The position numbers were made by a program, and so were the translations under genes. Positions 31,760 to 42,539 of a stretch of 64,000 nucleotides of DNA are shown piece by piece (positions within the stretch are counted from its first letter, which is position 1; the number at the start of each line of letters is the position of its first letter). This DNA comes from Conus ventricosus (Eukaryota > Mollusca > Gastropoda > Neogastropoda > Conidae): the NCBI GenBank assembly GCA_018398815.1, contig CM031616.1, positions 65,022,294 to 65,086,293 on the forward strand, in the 5' to 3' direction. The notes beneath the pieces were generated by a model. That model saw only the letters and a list, made by a program, of their open reading frames with translations. It searched no databases and was not told where the DNA came from.

Positions 31760-32380
31760 ATTGAGTAAGGTATGGTAATGTTGCTTATAGCCCAGCCAAC
31801 CACAAAGAGCCATATCGGGGCTGTCACTATGTTGAAGTCAACCCACAATTAAGTCAGCAAAAAACAAACAAACAAACAAACAAAAACACCATCCACACAT
31901 CTCTTTAAAATACACCCAAAAACGCACCAGAAACGTTGTTAAAAATCTTTCTTTTATTAAAAAGTCTTAGATCAGATGATAAACGTTAACCTCTTTCAGA
32001 CATTCAAAGATCACCGTCAGGTGGGACGTCTCTGAAGAAGGTTTTCACGGAGTCTGCTGTAAAGTGTTTATGTCTCACATCGTGGAAGTCCCAACAATCT
32101 AAAAGAATATGTTGTCACTGTGAGTGGAACATGACATGGAATGCACCACGGAGCTTCTTCACCTGTTAAGAGATAAGAATGGGTGTAAAACCAGTGGGTG
32201 CAAACGGCACAAGTCTGTTTCGTCTTTACGGCCGCCTCGGGAACATGGTAAGAACTCTTTCAGGTTTAGACGGATTTTAAATATTTTTGTTATCCGTCTG
32301 CGAGTTCCATTCCTCTTGCCAGAGGTCTTTGACATAAGCCTGGGTTTTGGCTTTTAGCTCAGTGTGAGGGATAGACAATA
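31760..32380 (-). mobile_element. I-clade LINE 3' end, fragment A
   Basis: The minus strand reads, in changing frames, a C-terminal ORF2 region: THSYLLTGEEAPWCIPCHVP, LTV, then the C...H-type RLLGLPRCE/DVRHKHFT-like block, FRDVPPDGDL, and then the conserved 3' tail with GGCTGGGCTATAAGCAACAT at about 31,804-31,785. The same element recurs at 47,383-47,805, and tail-only copies occur at 45.35, 45.71 and 57.5 kb. Upstream ORF2 parts are missing. Confidence 0.75.
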
Positions 32381-32423
32381 TGCTCAACTCTTTTTTCTTT
32401 TTTATCTTTTTTTTTTGTGGCAG

Positions 32424-33546
32424 TCCAGCTGAACGCACCCAAAGGCTACAAACTCCAGAAGTCAGTTAAGCTTTTGTTGGTCGGAATTCGTTATAAACTA
32501 GAAAAGTGCTAGTCCACCTGAACACACCTCAGGTTACAAACTCCAAAAGTCAGTTAAGCTTCTGTTGGTCGGAGTTCGTTATAAACGAGGAAAATGCCAG
32601 TCCACCTGAACACACCCTAGGTTACAAACACCAGAAATCAGTCAAGCTTCTGTTGGTCGGAATTCGTTATAAACTAGGAAAGTGTTAGTCCACCTGAACA
32701 CACCCCAGGTTACAAACACCAAAAGTCAGTCAAGCTTCTGTTGGTCGGAATTCGTTATAAACTAGGAAAATGCCAGTCCACCTGAACACACCCCAGGTTA
32801 CAAACACCAAAAGTCAGTCAAGCTTCTGTTGGTCGGAATTCGTTATAAACTAGGAAAGTGTTCGTCCACCTGAACACACCCCAGGTTACAAACACCAAAA
32901 GTCAGTCAAGCTTCTGTTGGTCGGAATTCGTTATAAACTAGGAAAATGCCAGTCCACCTGAACACACCCCAGGTTACAAACACCAAAAGTCAGTCAAGCT
33001 TCTGTTGGTCGGAATTCGTTATAAACTAGGAAAGTGTTAGTCCACCTGAACACACCCAGGTTACAAACTTCAGAAATCAGTTAAGCTTCTGTTGGTCGGA
33101 GTTCGTTATAAACTAGGAAAGGGTTAGTCCACCTGAACACACCCCAGGTTACAAACTCCAAAAGTCAGTCAAGCTTCTGTAGGTCGGAATTCGTTATAAA
33201 CTGGGAAAGTGTTAGTCCACCTGAACACACCCCAGGTTACAAACTCCAAAAGTCAGTTAAGCTTCTGTTGGTCGGAATTCGTTATAAACTAGGAAAGGGT
33301 TAGTCCACCTGAACACACCCCAGGTTACGAACTCCAGAAATCAGTCAAGCTTCTGTTGGTCTGAATTCGTTATAAAGTAGGAAAGTGTTAGTCCACTTGA
33401 ACACACCCTAGGTTACAAACACCAGAAGTCAGTCAAGCTTCTGTTGGTCGGAGTTCGTTATAAACTAGGAAAATGCCAGTCCACCTGAACACACCCCAGG
33501 TTACAAACACCAAAAGTCAGTCAAGCTTTTGTTGGTCGGAGTTCGT
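32424..33546 (+). repeat. 88-bp satellite array, about 12.7 copies
   Basis: The unit begins AGTCCACCTGAACACACCCC, contains AAGCTTCTGTTGGTCGGAAT and ends TCGTTATAAACTAGGAAAGT. Copies start at 32,511, 32,599, 32,687 and every 88 bp after that, except for one short unit of 87. A HindIII site recurs in most units and an EcoRI site in many. In the left half, units ending AAATGCC alternate with units ending AAGTGTT, so the array has a 176-bp higher-order period there. No gene overlaps it. Confidence 0.95.
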
Positions 33547-33722
33547 TGCTGGGACTCGGCGGAAGGGGGACCAGCAAATCATTTCTGGCATTACTGAACA
33601 CTCAGTGCCGCCGGAGGGTCGTGTGTTTTACTTTGGTGCAAGCTGACTGACCTCTCGGACACAGTTGATTGATCACAGGCCGGTCAGTCGGGTGTGACGA
33701 TTGTGGACGGGGGTCTTTGCTC

Positions 33723-33725
<3 letters not shown>
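33547..33725. other. Short unique spacer
   Basis: Moderately GC-rich sequence between the 88-bp array and a GT microsatellite. No gene or element is recognised. Confidence 0.5.
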
Positions 33726-33777
<52 letters not shown>

Positions 33778-33790
33778 TTGACTGAGACCA

Positions 33791-33884
<94 letters not shown>
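33726..33884. repeat. (GT)n microsatellite in two blocks
   Basis: Uninterrupted GT at 33,726-33,771 and 33,795-33,883, separated by AAGATTGACTGAGACCAGAT. Confidence 0.99.
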
Positions 33885-33886
<2 letters not shown>

Positions 33887-33969
33887 AGCTCTAGCAAGCA
33901 TCACTCGACCCTTGCAACGTTTTTTGATGTTCACAGAGCCTACGATTGATGTTGCACAAAGCACATGAA

Positions 33970-35140
33970 AAATGAATACGAGGTTGTTTTTTCTTCAGTT
34001 TCTAAAAGCTTTCTTATCTGATAGAACTACCCAAGTCAGTCTGCGTGGTATATTATCAACTTCTAAGACTGTTAACATGGGTGTTTCCCAAGGAAATGCG
34101 ATCGCTCCAACACTTTTCTCGCTAAAGCTTTACTTGACTAAACAGGTTAATAAAAAAAGGTGCCACATTAGCTCTTTAAACAGATTGCCCTGTGGAAAAA
34201 ATGTAAACTGTCATTTTTTTCCAAAAATAAAACCACAAGAAATCAAATCATAGAACAGTTTCAAGAATTAGTTGACAATATTTTTCATTACATGAAATCA
34301 AATGGGTTTGATTTCTCTGCTCAGAAAAAAAGGTTTATGTTTGTCTTTACAAAGAAAACTATATCGTTTAAAGGCAGAAAAGCTGTCTTAATAATTATGG
34401 GTTGATAATAGTTTGATATACCCAAGTAAGCAAGTTAAGTTTCTCGGTGCTATCTTCCACTATAAACTTTTTTGGAGTAAACATATTGATTACCTTGTAG
34501 AACGGCTTACAAAAAAAAAGCTTAATTACGTGGACTTTCTGGCATACCTTTAATTAACTGGGGGTGTCATTTTGTCCATGACACTTCAAGGCTAGTTCGT
34601 TCAAATCTGTCCTACAGTCATAAAGCATTGTTTACAGCTGCAAAGACAGATTTACATAAGCTAACCAGTCTTGACTCGTTAGGCTTTAAAATTGCATTAG
34701 GACTTCCCCGACGGGCCTCAATTGAGTTGACGTACAAGAAGGCTGGTATGTTACTCTGAAATGAACAAAGCTTAAGTTGCACGTGTAATTTCACAGTTAT
34801 AGCTAGAACCATTCCAAATTCAGTCATGACCGAACTGGATGAAAGTACCTATATTATTTCAAGAGAAATCCGTAACAAAGCAGTGTATATGTCCTTGGGT
34901 GATTGTGTTTCCTCATTGTTTCAGAACTGTGGCCTGTCTCTTAATGGTACTGCCGCTCTCCCAGATTGTTCACATCATTCTTGGTTATCAGAGCAGGCTG
35001 AAATCATCTACGCATATGAGATCTCATTGAAAACGATAATCTTCTGTTACTGTCATCCTGTACCAAAGACTTGATAGATAGGAGATACGATTCTTATCTA
35101 CACATTTTCACGGATGATTTTGTTTTAAAGATACACACAC
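33970..35140 (+). mobile_element. I-clade-type LINE fragment: reverse transcriptase to start of RNase H
   Basis: Plus-strand blocks in changing frames: FLKAFLSDRTTQVSLRG, TVNMGVSQGNAIAPTLFSL (the PQG-type RT motif), FSAQKKRFMFVFTKKT, then KQVKFLGAIFHYKLFWSKHI and DYLVERLTKK (the FLG motif), and at the end YDSYLHIFTDDFVLKIHT, an RNase H start with a mutated catalytic region (FTDGS expected). The order matches non-LTR retrotransposons with an RNase H domain, the same type as the fragment at 16.4-17.3 kb. It is cut off on the right by a GA microsatellite at about 35,145. Confidence 0.75.
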
Positions 35141-35149
35141 CAGAGGGGG

Positions 35150-35195
35150 AGAGAAGAGAGAGAGAGAGAGAGAGAGAAAAGAGAGAGAGAGAGAG

Positions 35196-35248
<53 letters not shown>

Positions 35249-35441
35249 CACGATTTAATGAATGAAAAGGGGAATAAGGACCAATTCGCCTCCTTTCACC
35301 CGACCCTCGGTATAATTAATTGTAAGCAAAGAACAAACACATGACTTTTTTTTTCTTTTTTTCTTTCTTTTTTTTTTTTACAAGCGAATGCATTGAGTAA
35401 AATTATGATTGCAATACATGCCCGCACACAATGCAGATTTC

Positions 35442-35478
<37 letters not shown>

Positions 35479-35482
35479 AGGG

Positions 35483-35518
<36 letters not shown>

Positions 35519-35527
35519 AATGCAGAT

Positions 35528-35586
<59 letters not shown>

Positions 35587-35594
35587 GCAGATTT

Positions 35595-35653
<59 letters not shown>

Positions 35654-35660
35654 GTCAGTC
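35150..35660. repeat. (GA)n microsatellites with an embedded minisatellite
   Basis: GA-rich at 35,150-35,245 and 35,440-35,654. In the second block the phrase AATGCAGATTTCA recurs at about 35,430, 35,519 and 35,584, each time followed by a long (AG)n run. Between the blocks (35,246-35,429) is a short unique segment with a T-rich patch. Confidence 0.95.
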
Positions 35661-36412
35661 AGTCAAAACACGCACGACAAACATACTCCTCCTTTCAATG
35701 TTAATGCACCGAGACTCTCCGTCGAGAAATAAAGCAACGGACTGAATTCTTATAGACTTCCACAAAAGGCCACCTAAGAAATATCAACCTTTTATGCCTG
35801 ACAAGACTCCCACAATCTTTTGACCTGCCAGCTCTTTACGCTCCACGTCTATTATTGGAAAATAAGTCAGCTCAATCACTTTGGGGGGGGGGGGGGGGGG
35901 GGGGGGAGGGGGGGGAAGGCGGGAAGGGGAAAGGGGGAGGGGAGAAAGGAGGAAGGGGAGTTGTCTCTCCTGTCGCGGAAGGACCCGGATGACTAGACCT
36001 GAAGTCGCAAAACTTTGACGACTCATGTTGGCTCATAATAAGAACTGATAGTAATGTCGTGTTGAGCTCTTGACTTCTTTCTTTCTTCCTTTCTTTCTTC
36101 TCCTTTTTTTTAAAAAAAAAAAAATGAAGTCACGATCGAGAAGCAAGACCTACTGGTGTTGCAGCAATATACGGTGAGTCGATAAAGCCTTCAGTTGGTT
36201 TTACCGAGGGGACTTGAAAGAGCTAGAATCGATGAATAGTCAATGAGGTCGAAGTTTGAGAGTGACTTTAAATTGCCTCTTGACCTTCAATCCCCCATCA
36301 AAAGTGATTTTTTTAAACGCTTGTGTCTGATTTTATTTTGTTCCTTTTTGGTCTTCTCGCTGTGTCTGTCTCTCTGTCTGACTGTTCTCTCTCTCTCCCC
36401 CCCCCCTCTCTC

Positions 36413-36451
<39 letters not shown>

Positions 36452-36543
36452 TGCGCGCGCGCGCGCGCATGTGTGTGTGTGTTATGTGTGTGTCTGAGTG
36501 TGTGTGTGTTTTGTGTGTGTGTGGGGTGTGTGTGTGTGTGTGT
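35661..36543. other. Unassigned sequence with simple repeats
   Basis: Contains a G-tract of 24 (35,883-35,906) grading into G/A-rich sequence to 35,960, a CTTT/A-run patch at 36,075-36,124, a CT-rich patch at 36,360-36,412 and GT/GC repeats at 36,415-36,543. No gene is recognised. Confidence 0.7.
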
Positions 36544-37067
36544 GTTCGATTTCCGATAATTTGGTCGGCCGGGGGCGGCCCCTTTAGGTCTATTCCCTTT
36601 AGGTCTATTCCCTTTAGGTCTTTTCCCCTTTAAGTCTATTCCTTCCAGGTCTATTCTCGTTAAGTCTTAGGGATAGGGTTAGGGATAGGGTTGGGGTTTA
36701 AAGGGTTTTAGGGATAGGGTTAGGGATGGGTTGGGGTTAGGGAAGGGTTAGGGATATGGTTAGGGTTAGGGTTAGGGATAGGGTTAGGGATCGGGATAGG
36801 GTTAGGGATAGGGTTAGGGATAGGGATAGGGTTAGGGATAGGTTAGGGATCGGATAGGGTTAGGGATAGGGTTGGGGATGGGGTTAGGGATAGGGTTGGG
36901 TTAGGGATAGGGTTAGGGATAGGGATAGGGTTAGGGTACAAACCCTATCCCTAAGACTTAACGAGAATAGACCTGGAAGGAATAGACTTAAAGGAATAGA
37001 CCTAAAGGGAATAGACCTAAAGGGAATAGACTTAAAGGTACCTCCCGGTCGGCCAGATGATTGTTCG
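36544..37067. repeat. Telomere-like array between inverted arms
   Basis: The core (36,667-36,936) is built of TTAGGG and TTAGGGATAGGG variants. Left arm 36,544-36,683 and right arm 36,941-37,067 are inverted copies of each other: both contain a GTCTATTCCCTTTA-type short tandem repeat and GGTCTATTCTCGTTAAGTCT, and both end in a CCGGTCGGCC-like segment. The array therefore sits between the two arms of an inverted repeat rather than in a plain tandem run. Confidence 0.9.
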
Positions 37068-38574
37068 TTCCAGCCTAAATCTAGGTGTCCAGTATGGAGA
37101 AACTGACAATTAATTTTCTCTCTCCTCTCTCTCTCTCTCTCCCCTCTCTCTCTCTCCTCATACACAGAAAAGAGAGAGAGAGAGAGAAAAGAGAGAGAAG
37201 GAGAGAGAGAGAACAAACTCGCAACGAGCGATTAGGATCACTTTAAATTAATAATCGATCCCCCCCTTTTCCAAATGTGTTAAAAATTTTAGATTTAAGC
37301 AATAAAATTCATGCACATAGAAATTAACAAAACAACAACGATAATAATAACGATTATAATAGTGAAAATTCTACTACTACTACTACTGCTGTACTATACT
37401 ACTACTACTGCTACGTTACTACAAATGTGCATTTTCTTAGCACCACATTCCGGCTAGAAGTTTTGATTAAAAAAAGAATATGATAACATCACCACAACAA
37501 TACTACTGCTACTGATAATGATGATAAAATGTGCATTTCTTTAAGCGCATTCCAGGTATGCCTTTTAACACAATAACCAGTGGGCCCAAGCATGCACACA
37601 TTCTTATCCGCGCATGCAATTTTGTGTGTATGCAAACACTACAATTGGCTTTTCCTATTGAAGTAAACACATTCTCGCCTATCTGAACAGCAGACCAGAA
37701 TACACCCACGAGCACGCACGCGGGCAGGCACGCATACAAAACACACGCGCAAATGAGGCCAAGAACATTGCTTAAATATTTCTTTTTGAAGTTACAAGTA
37801 AGAGCTAACAGGCTTTATCTCCACACAAGCACACACATCCGCTTTCTTTGTCTTTAAACTTACCACAAAGTTTCTGTGAATGCAGAAGACAGAGACGCTA
37901 AAACCTAGTGAGTAAGACTGTGAACATAAATGTGTAGTGGCGCTGAATCCTTTATACCACACACAAATCCATTTCAGTGACTGGAATTAGCCGCAGAGTA
38001 CGGTTAGAAGGGCCGTTTGGAATCTGATCAAAGATTTCGAGAAGGTCATTCCCATTACCCGGATTACGGTTAGAACTCGCTGGCACTTTGTGTCACATGC
38101 CATAATTACCCCCCATGGGAAAAAAAAGTACACGGGGGTATTTTTTTCCAAAGGGATTCTAAATTCTGTTTTTCACCCCATCTGCAACCCTTTCCCTAAT
38201 CGTCTTTTTTTTTAATATACTTTTTTTTTTACAATGTAGTTTAGATCCTTATGATTTTTTGATTGTCAAAATGGAAAAAAAGATATAAAACGACTTTGCA
38301 AAATCGGCAGTTCGGGATTTAAGAGCAGCTTGATTTTACCACCGCTTTGGGGTTTGTTTGTTTGTTTAAAAAAAAAATTAATTTGTTAGAACACAACTTC
38401 ACTCATGGAACAGACTTGTGGCTAAAGAAAAAAGTACAGGGAGAGAAGTCTTTCATGACAATGACTTAACAAATATCTAAAAGAAAGAAAGCGGAAAAAC
38501 AAAGAAAAGAAAAAAAGAAAAGAAAAGAAAAAAGAAAGCGAAAAAAAAAACAAAACAATGGACGGTGTGTAATG
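37068..38574. other. Unassigned sequence with simple repeats
   Basis: CT/GA-rich at 37,115-37,212; a (TAC)n-like patch at 37,368-37,415; A-rich and T-rich patches at 38,190-38,240 and 38,480-38,560. No gene or transposon is recognised. Confidence 0.6.
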
Positions 38575-38668
38575 ATAATAATAATGATAAAAGCAATAAT
38601 AATAACAATATTGATTTTTAATGGCGTTTAATCTTACATCATAAGCCCTAAGCGCTTACAAAACATAA
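38575..38668 (-). mobile_element. 3' tail of a SINE/LINE family with (ATT)n end
   Basis: The minus strand reads TGTAAGCGCTTAGGGCTTAT, then GATGTAAGATTAAACGCCAT, then a short A/T run and an (ATT)n/(ATC)n tail. A GCGCTTAGGG..GCGCTATATAA-type end followed by (ATT)n is a widespread 3' terminus of short interspersed elements and their partner LINEs in marine invertebrates. Only the end is present. Confidence 0.5.
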
Positions 38669-39229
38669 AAGGTTAAACAAAGAAAAGAAACGACAAAAAA
38701 CAAAAAAACAAAAACGTGAATGGTTGAGTTTTACGTCCTCAAGGCCAAATTGTTCTTTTGCAGTAGCCTTGGGAAAAAACACACCCAACGAACCCGAAAG
38801 GGGTACATTATAAACCATAGATCCATGGACGTGTCATGTGACCTATGATCAGGGATGCCACGTGACTTAAGCGACCCGGACAGAAACTGTTGAAAATCGG
38901 TTGTCAAAACGGATTTTGCAAGTCTGAAAATATGATTCTCACAAGTTTACAGGCCGGTGGAAATAAGCGAAGGGTGGGGGTGGGGGTGGGGGTGGGGGGT
39001 AGAAAACGACAATGTGCTCGATTATCTGAATCCAAATTCAGCTTTGTTCCCCCATTTCTTTTTCTTTGTTTCTTTCTTTTTCTTTTTTCTTTTTTGTTGT
39101 TGAGAAATAAACTCCTCAAACCAAGCTAGACTACTGTCCAATCCTTTTCCTGCTTGACTTATATGCTGAAAAATCGTTGTCTCTTTCACTCAGTCTCTTC
39201 ATACTATCAAGTCTTTCTCTGCCGAAATC
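38669..39229. other. Unassigned sequence
   Basis: Contains a (GGGGGT)n patch at 38,964-38,998 and a T-rich patch at 39,056-39,098. No gene is recognised. Confidence 0.5.
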
Positions 39230-39380
39230 GGGTTTTTAACCAATCGGAACAGGGATCTCCTTTCGCTACGCGCAAGTCGATCACGCGAGGAAATCTCGCG
39301 TAGCCGAGAAAAACTGGGGCTCGAAGGGATCACGTGGAAAGCAGATTGCCAACCACTGGCGATTCTACTCATGGCGGATT
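39230..39380 (+). promoter_or_regulatory. Promoter-like CpG-rich segment
   Basis: CpG-dense (CTACGCGCAAGTCGATCACG, CTCGCGTAGCCGAG) with a CCAAT box at 39,240 (AACCAATCGGAA) and an ACTCATGGCGGAT start-like, YY1-like motif at 39,370. A pyrimidine tract with TTACAG follows at 39,385-39,411. No downstream coding exon is identified, so the assignment is tentative. Confidence 0.3.
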
Positions 39381-39734
39381 TTTTTCTTTCTTTCTTTTTT
39401 CTCTTACAGATTAGTGAGCTTGAAAATGGTATCCTTTGAGCCAGAAACATCGGAGAGATTTTTTTATAATTTTTTTTTCATGTGTGGACTGAACAGAACA
39501 GGATTTCGCTGGACCGGAAACTGAGGCATTTTCAAATTTCTAATCGACCGAATTTCCGGTTTGAACCTGAAAAATGTCATTCCAACCTTTTGTTTAACAG
39601 CCCGGACTCATAGAACACTTTTTTGTTGTTGTTGTTTGTTGTTGTTTTTTGTGGTCGGTCCCAGACTAGAAGTCACGTATTCGGATGCAAAATCAACCTT
39701 TCATGTCTTGCTTTTTCTTGCTTGTTTGCTGGTT

Positions 39735-40286
<552 letters not shown>

Positions 40287-40640
40287 GTGTTGTATGTGTG
40301 TGCGCATGTGTATAGTGGATCTTTAAACTGTTGTAAGCGTACTGTTTCAACTTTAAACAACAACAACCAAAAAATGGTCTACGTGTGAAAGACACATATT
40401 TCAAAAAAGTAGTGGAAAACAAAAAAACAAACAAAAAAGTGAAAATACACAAAAGACCTCACGACTTCACAGTGAAGCCGACAAGAGAGGTATAATAAGT
40501 ACCATCAGCTCGCAGGACTGTCAAACGCCAGGGCCTGCTGCACTCGGCAAACCAAGGCCTATGCAAATGCACTCAGGGGGGTACTATTATAGGGCGGTTA
40601 GGGAATAATCCCAGCAGGAGATTTAGGCTTGTTGGCAAAA
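40287..40640. other. Unassigned sequence
   Basis: No gene or element is recognised. Contains A-rich patches. Confidence 0.5.
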
Positions 40641-40871
40641 GTGATCACACCACACACATGCACACACAAGCACGCACGCAGACACACACACGTACACACG
40701 CGCGCGCACACACACATACGCATGCACACACACACACACATACACATGCACGCACGCGCGCGCACACACACACACGCTCTATCTCTCCCTCACACACACA
40801 TACACGCTCTCTCCCTCACACACACACACACAAACACGCTCTCTCTCTCTCCCTCACACACACGCACGCAC

Positions 40872-40922
<51 letters not shown>
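40641..40922. repeat. (CA)n/(CT)n compound microsatellite
   Basis: CACACACGCACG-type repeats with short CTCTCTCC insertions (40,778-40,854), ending in a perfect CA run at 40,874-40,921. Confidence 0.98.
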
Positions 40923-40925
<3 letters not shown>

Positions 40926-41330
40926 CGCGCCTTTTGTGTGACCGACAGTTCCCTTGAGCCATAACGCACAGATTTGTTTTGCTCCAGAAAACAAGGCAAT
41001 GTTCTCATTGAGGCTGGAACCGTCTACCTGTGGGACCACTTTTTCAGCAGGAGGGGGGTGGGGGCGGTGGCCTGGGGGATGTTTTCAGTTGAGTGGGGGG
41101 TAGAGGCTATTTCACATTGCTGTATTAGCCAGTCGATGGCATGAGGCTACTGTGGAAGAAGTGAGGGCTGGAACGAGTCTAAACAGAAAACTTTCCACGA
41201 GTTGACGGCAAAGACTCTGGACACAAAATTTCGCAAAGTATCAAGAGAACATCCAATCATTCCTCGGTTGGAGTAGTCACAATATTACTCAGGGAGTGAC
41301 GAGCGCGTTAGTCATTTCACTGAATTTACA
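40923..41330. other. Unassigned sequence
   Basis: No gene or element is recognised. A G-rich patch lies at 41,050-41,102. Confidence 0.5.
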
Positions 41331-41398
41331 GCAGCACCCACACACACACACACACGCACGGACGCACACACACATGCACGGTACGTACGTACGTACGC

Positions 41399-41456
<58 letters not shown>

Positions 41457-41470
41457 CCCACACACTCACA
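41331..41470. repeat. CA repeat and a 55-base poly-C tract
   Basis: CA-rich at 41,337-41,376, GTACGTACGTACGTACG at 41,380-41,398, then 55 consecutive C at 41,400-41,454. A second C-run of 20 lies at 41,635-41,654. Confidence 0.98.
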
Positions 41471-41869
41471 CACAAGAGCTCTCAGAACACAAAAACACAA
41501 ATGCTGGATGTCGTGGGTAGGGGCAGGACTAATTTTAGAAGAAAAAAAGCCGCAAGAAAACTTTATACTTCACAACTTTTAACTCAAAAGGAACCAACGC
41601 CCTAGACTGAAATAACGCTTATCTATATGACTCGCCCCCCCCCCCCCCCCCCCCTTCCCCCTGTCAAAAGTTGGGAAAATAATTCTGGACTTTGTGTTGA
41701 TCTCATCCGCATAGCCTACTTGTAACTAAGTTTCAATGAAATCACCTCTCCCCCGTACTACAGTACATACCATGCTTGAAATATTCATCCGTGCAAGTCT
41801 CTGTTCTACATGATATCTCGGACACAAAGCAACCAGAGAACAAACTGTTCGACTTCATGTGCTCAATAA

Positions 41870-42010
41870 TAATACTTAGTTGATTTACCAGTTACTGACT
41901 CGAGAACCTTGCACACCACACTCGTCAGACTAACTGGTCTGTGAACTGCGGTGTTACTTGGGCTCCCTTCCTATAGCTGCTGACCATCTGCCTTCACTCA
42001 AGAACTGAAG
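41870..42010 (-). mobile_element. LINE reverse transcriptase fragment
   Basis: In changing minus-strand frames the sequence reads a block equivalent to the first RT motifs of CR1/RTE/Jockey-type LINEs (HRPVSLTSVVCKVLES; the usual form is NYRPISL followed by a CK-L-E block), preceded by GSPSNTAV. It is short and broken. The sequence around it (41,655-41,869) shows nothing I recognise. Confidence 0.5.
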
Positions 42011-42055
42011 TATTATACACAAAAGCAACAGTCCTCCAAAGGGAAGAAAACAGTA

Positions 42056-42202
42056 CACAAGATCACAACTCCACTCTTGAAATTTTCGACCACGTGGCCT
42101 TTTTCAAGAAACAAAACAAAACAAAAACGTAGTTGTATTGTTTTTTTCTCTTGAAAAAGGCCACGTGGCCGAAAATTTGAAGAGTGGAATTGTGATCTTG
42201 TG
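42056..42202. repeat. Foldback repeat with 54-bp arms
   Basis: Arms 42,056-42,109 and 42,149-42,202 are reverse complements with three mismatches, separated by a 39-bp A/T-rich spacer. Each arm contains the smaller palindrome GGCCACGTGGCC (GGTC in one arm) flanked by CTTGAAAAA and GAAAATTT. It may be a MITE-like foldback element. Confidence 0.85.
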
Positions 42203-42475
42203 AAATATCATAGCTAGCCATTCTGATAGCTTCGTAGCCAGTTTCACTAGGAGTCTTGTCTGGTACCGCTGAGTTAAGTGGGTTTACCGCCTGCAGTTAA
42301 TTTTCATCTGCAAAACACTGTCGACATAGCAGTCAGCAAATCCGTCTTCTTATCAGTTGTCACAATTGTTTTAGCGTCATACAAGGTCAGAAACACAATA
42401 CCTGTTAGTTTCTATGTGAGGTGACTGCAAGCGGAATTTGAAACAAACTTTAAGGCAAAAATTACTATGCCGCCG
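42203..42475. other. Unassigned sequence
   Basis: No gene is recognised. There may be minus-strand remnants of a retroelement, but I cannot support a call. Confidence 0.4.
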
Positions 42476-42508
42476 AACAAAAGAAATACACAGTCACAAG
42501 ACAAACAT

Positions 42509-42539
42509 GACGCGTTTCGACCTCTTTGGTCTTCTTCAG
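42509..42539 (-). ncRNA. Hairpin motif resembling a hammerhead-ribozyme core
   Basis: The minus strand reads CTGAAGAAGACCAAAGAGGT, then CGAAACGCGTC. The segment GACC-AAAGA-GGTC forms a 4-bp stem between CTGAAGA-A and GAAA, and GAAAC-GC-GTC can form a two-pair mini-stem. The same pattern with changed bases is in the interspersed repeat at 28,169-28,199. An 11-base direct repeat (TGTTTGTCTTG) flanks this copy. A paired stem I is lacking, so self-cleavage is doubtful. Confidence 0.25.

Noticed and set aside
32424..33546. CRISPR array
   Set aside because: The 88-bp units are contiguous copies without unique spacers, and the window is eukaryotic.
33673..33897. Open frames made of His/Thr or Cys/Val repeats (also at 39.7-40.3, 40.6-40.9 and 36.4-36.6 kb)
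   Set aside because: They are translations of (GT)n/(CA)n microsatellites with no start context or other coding sign.
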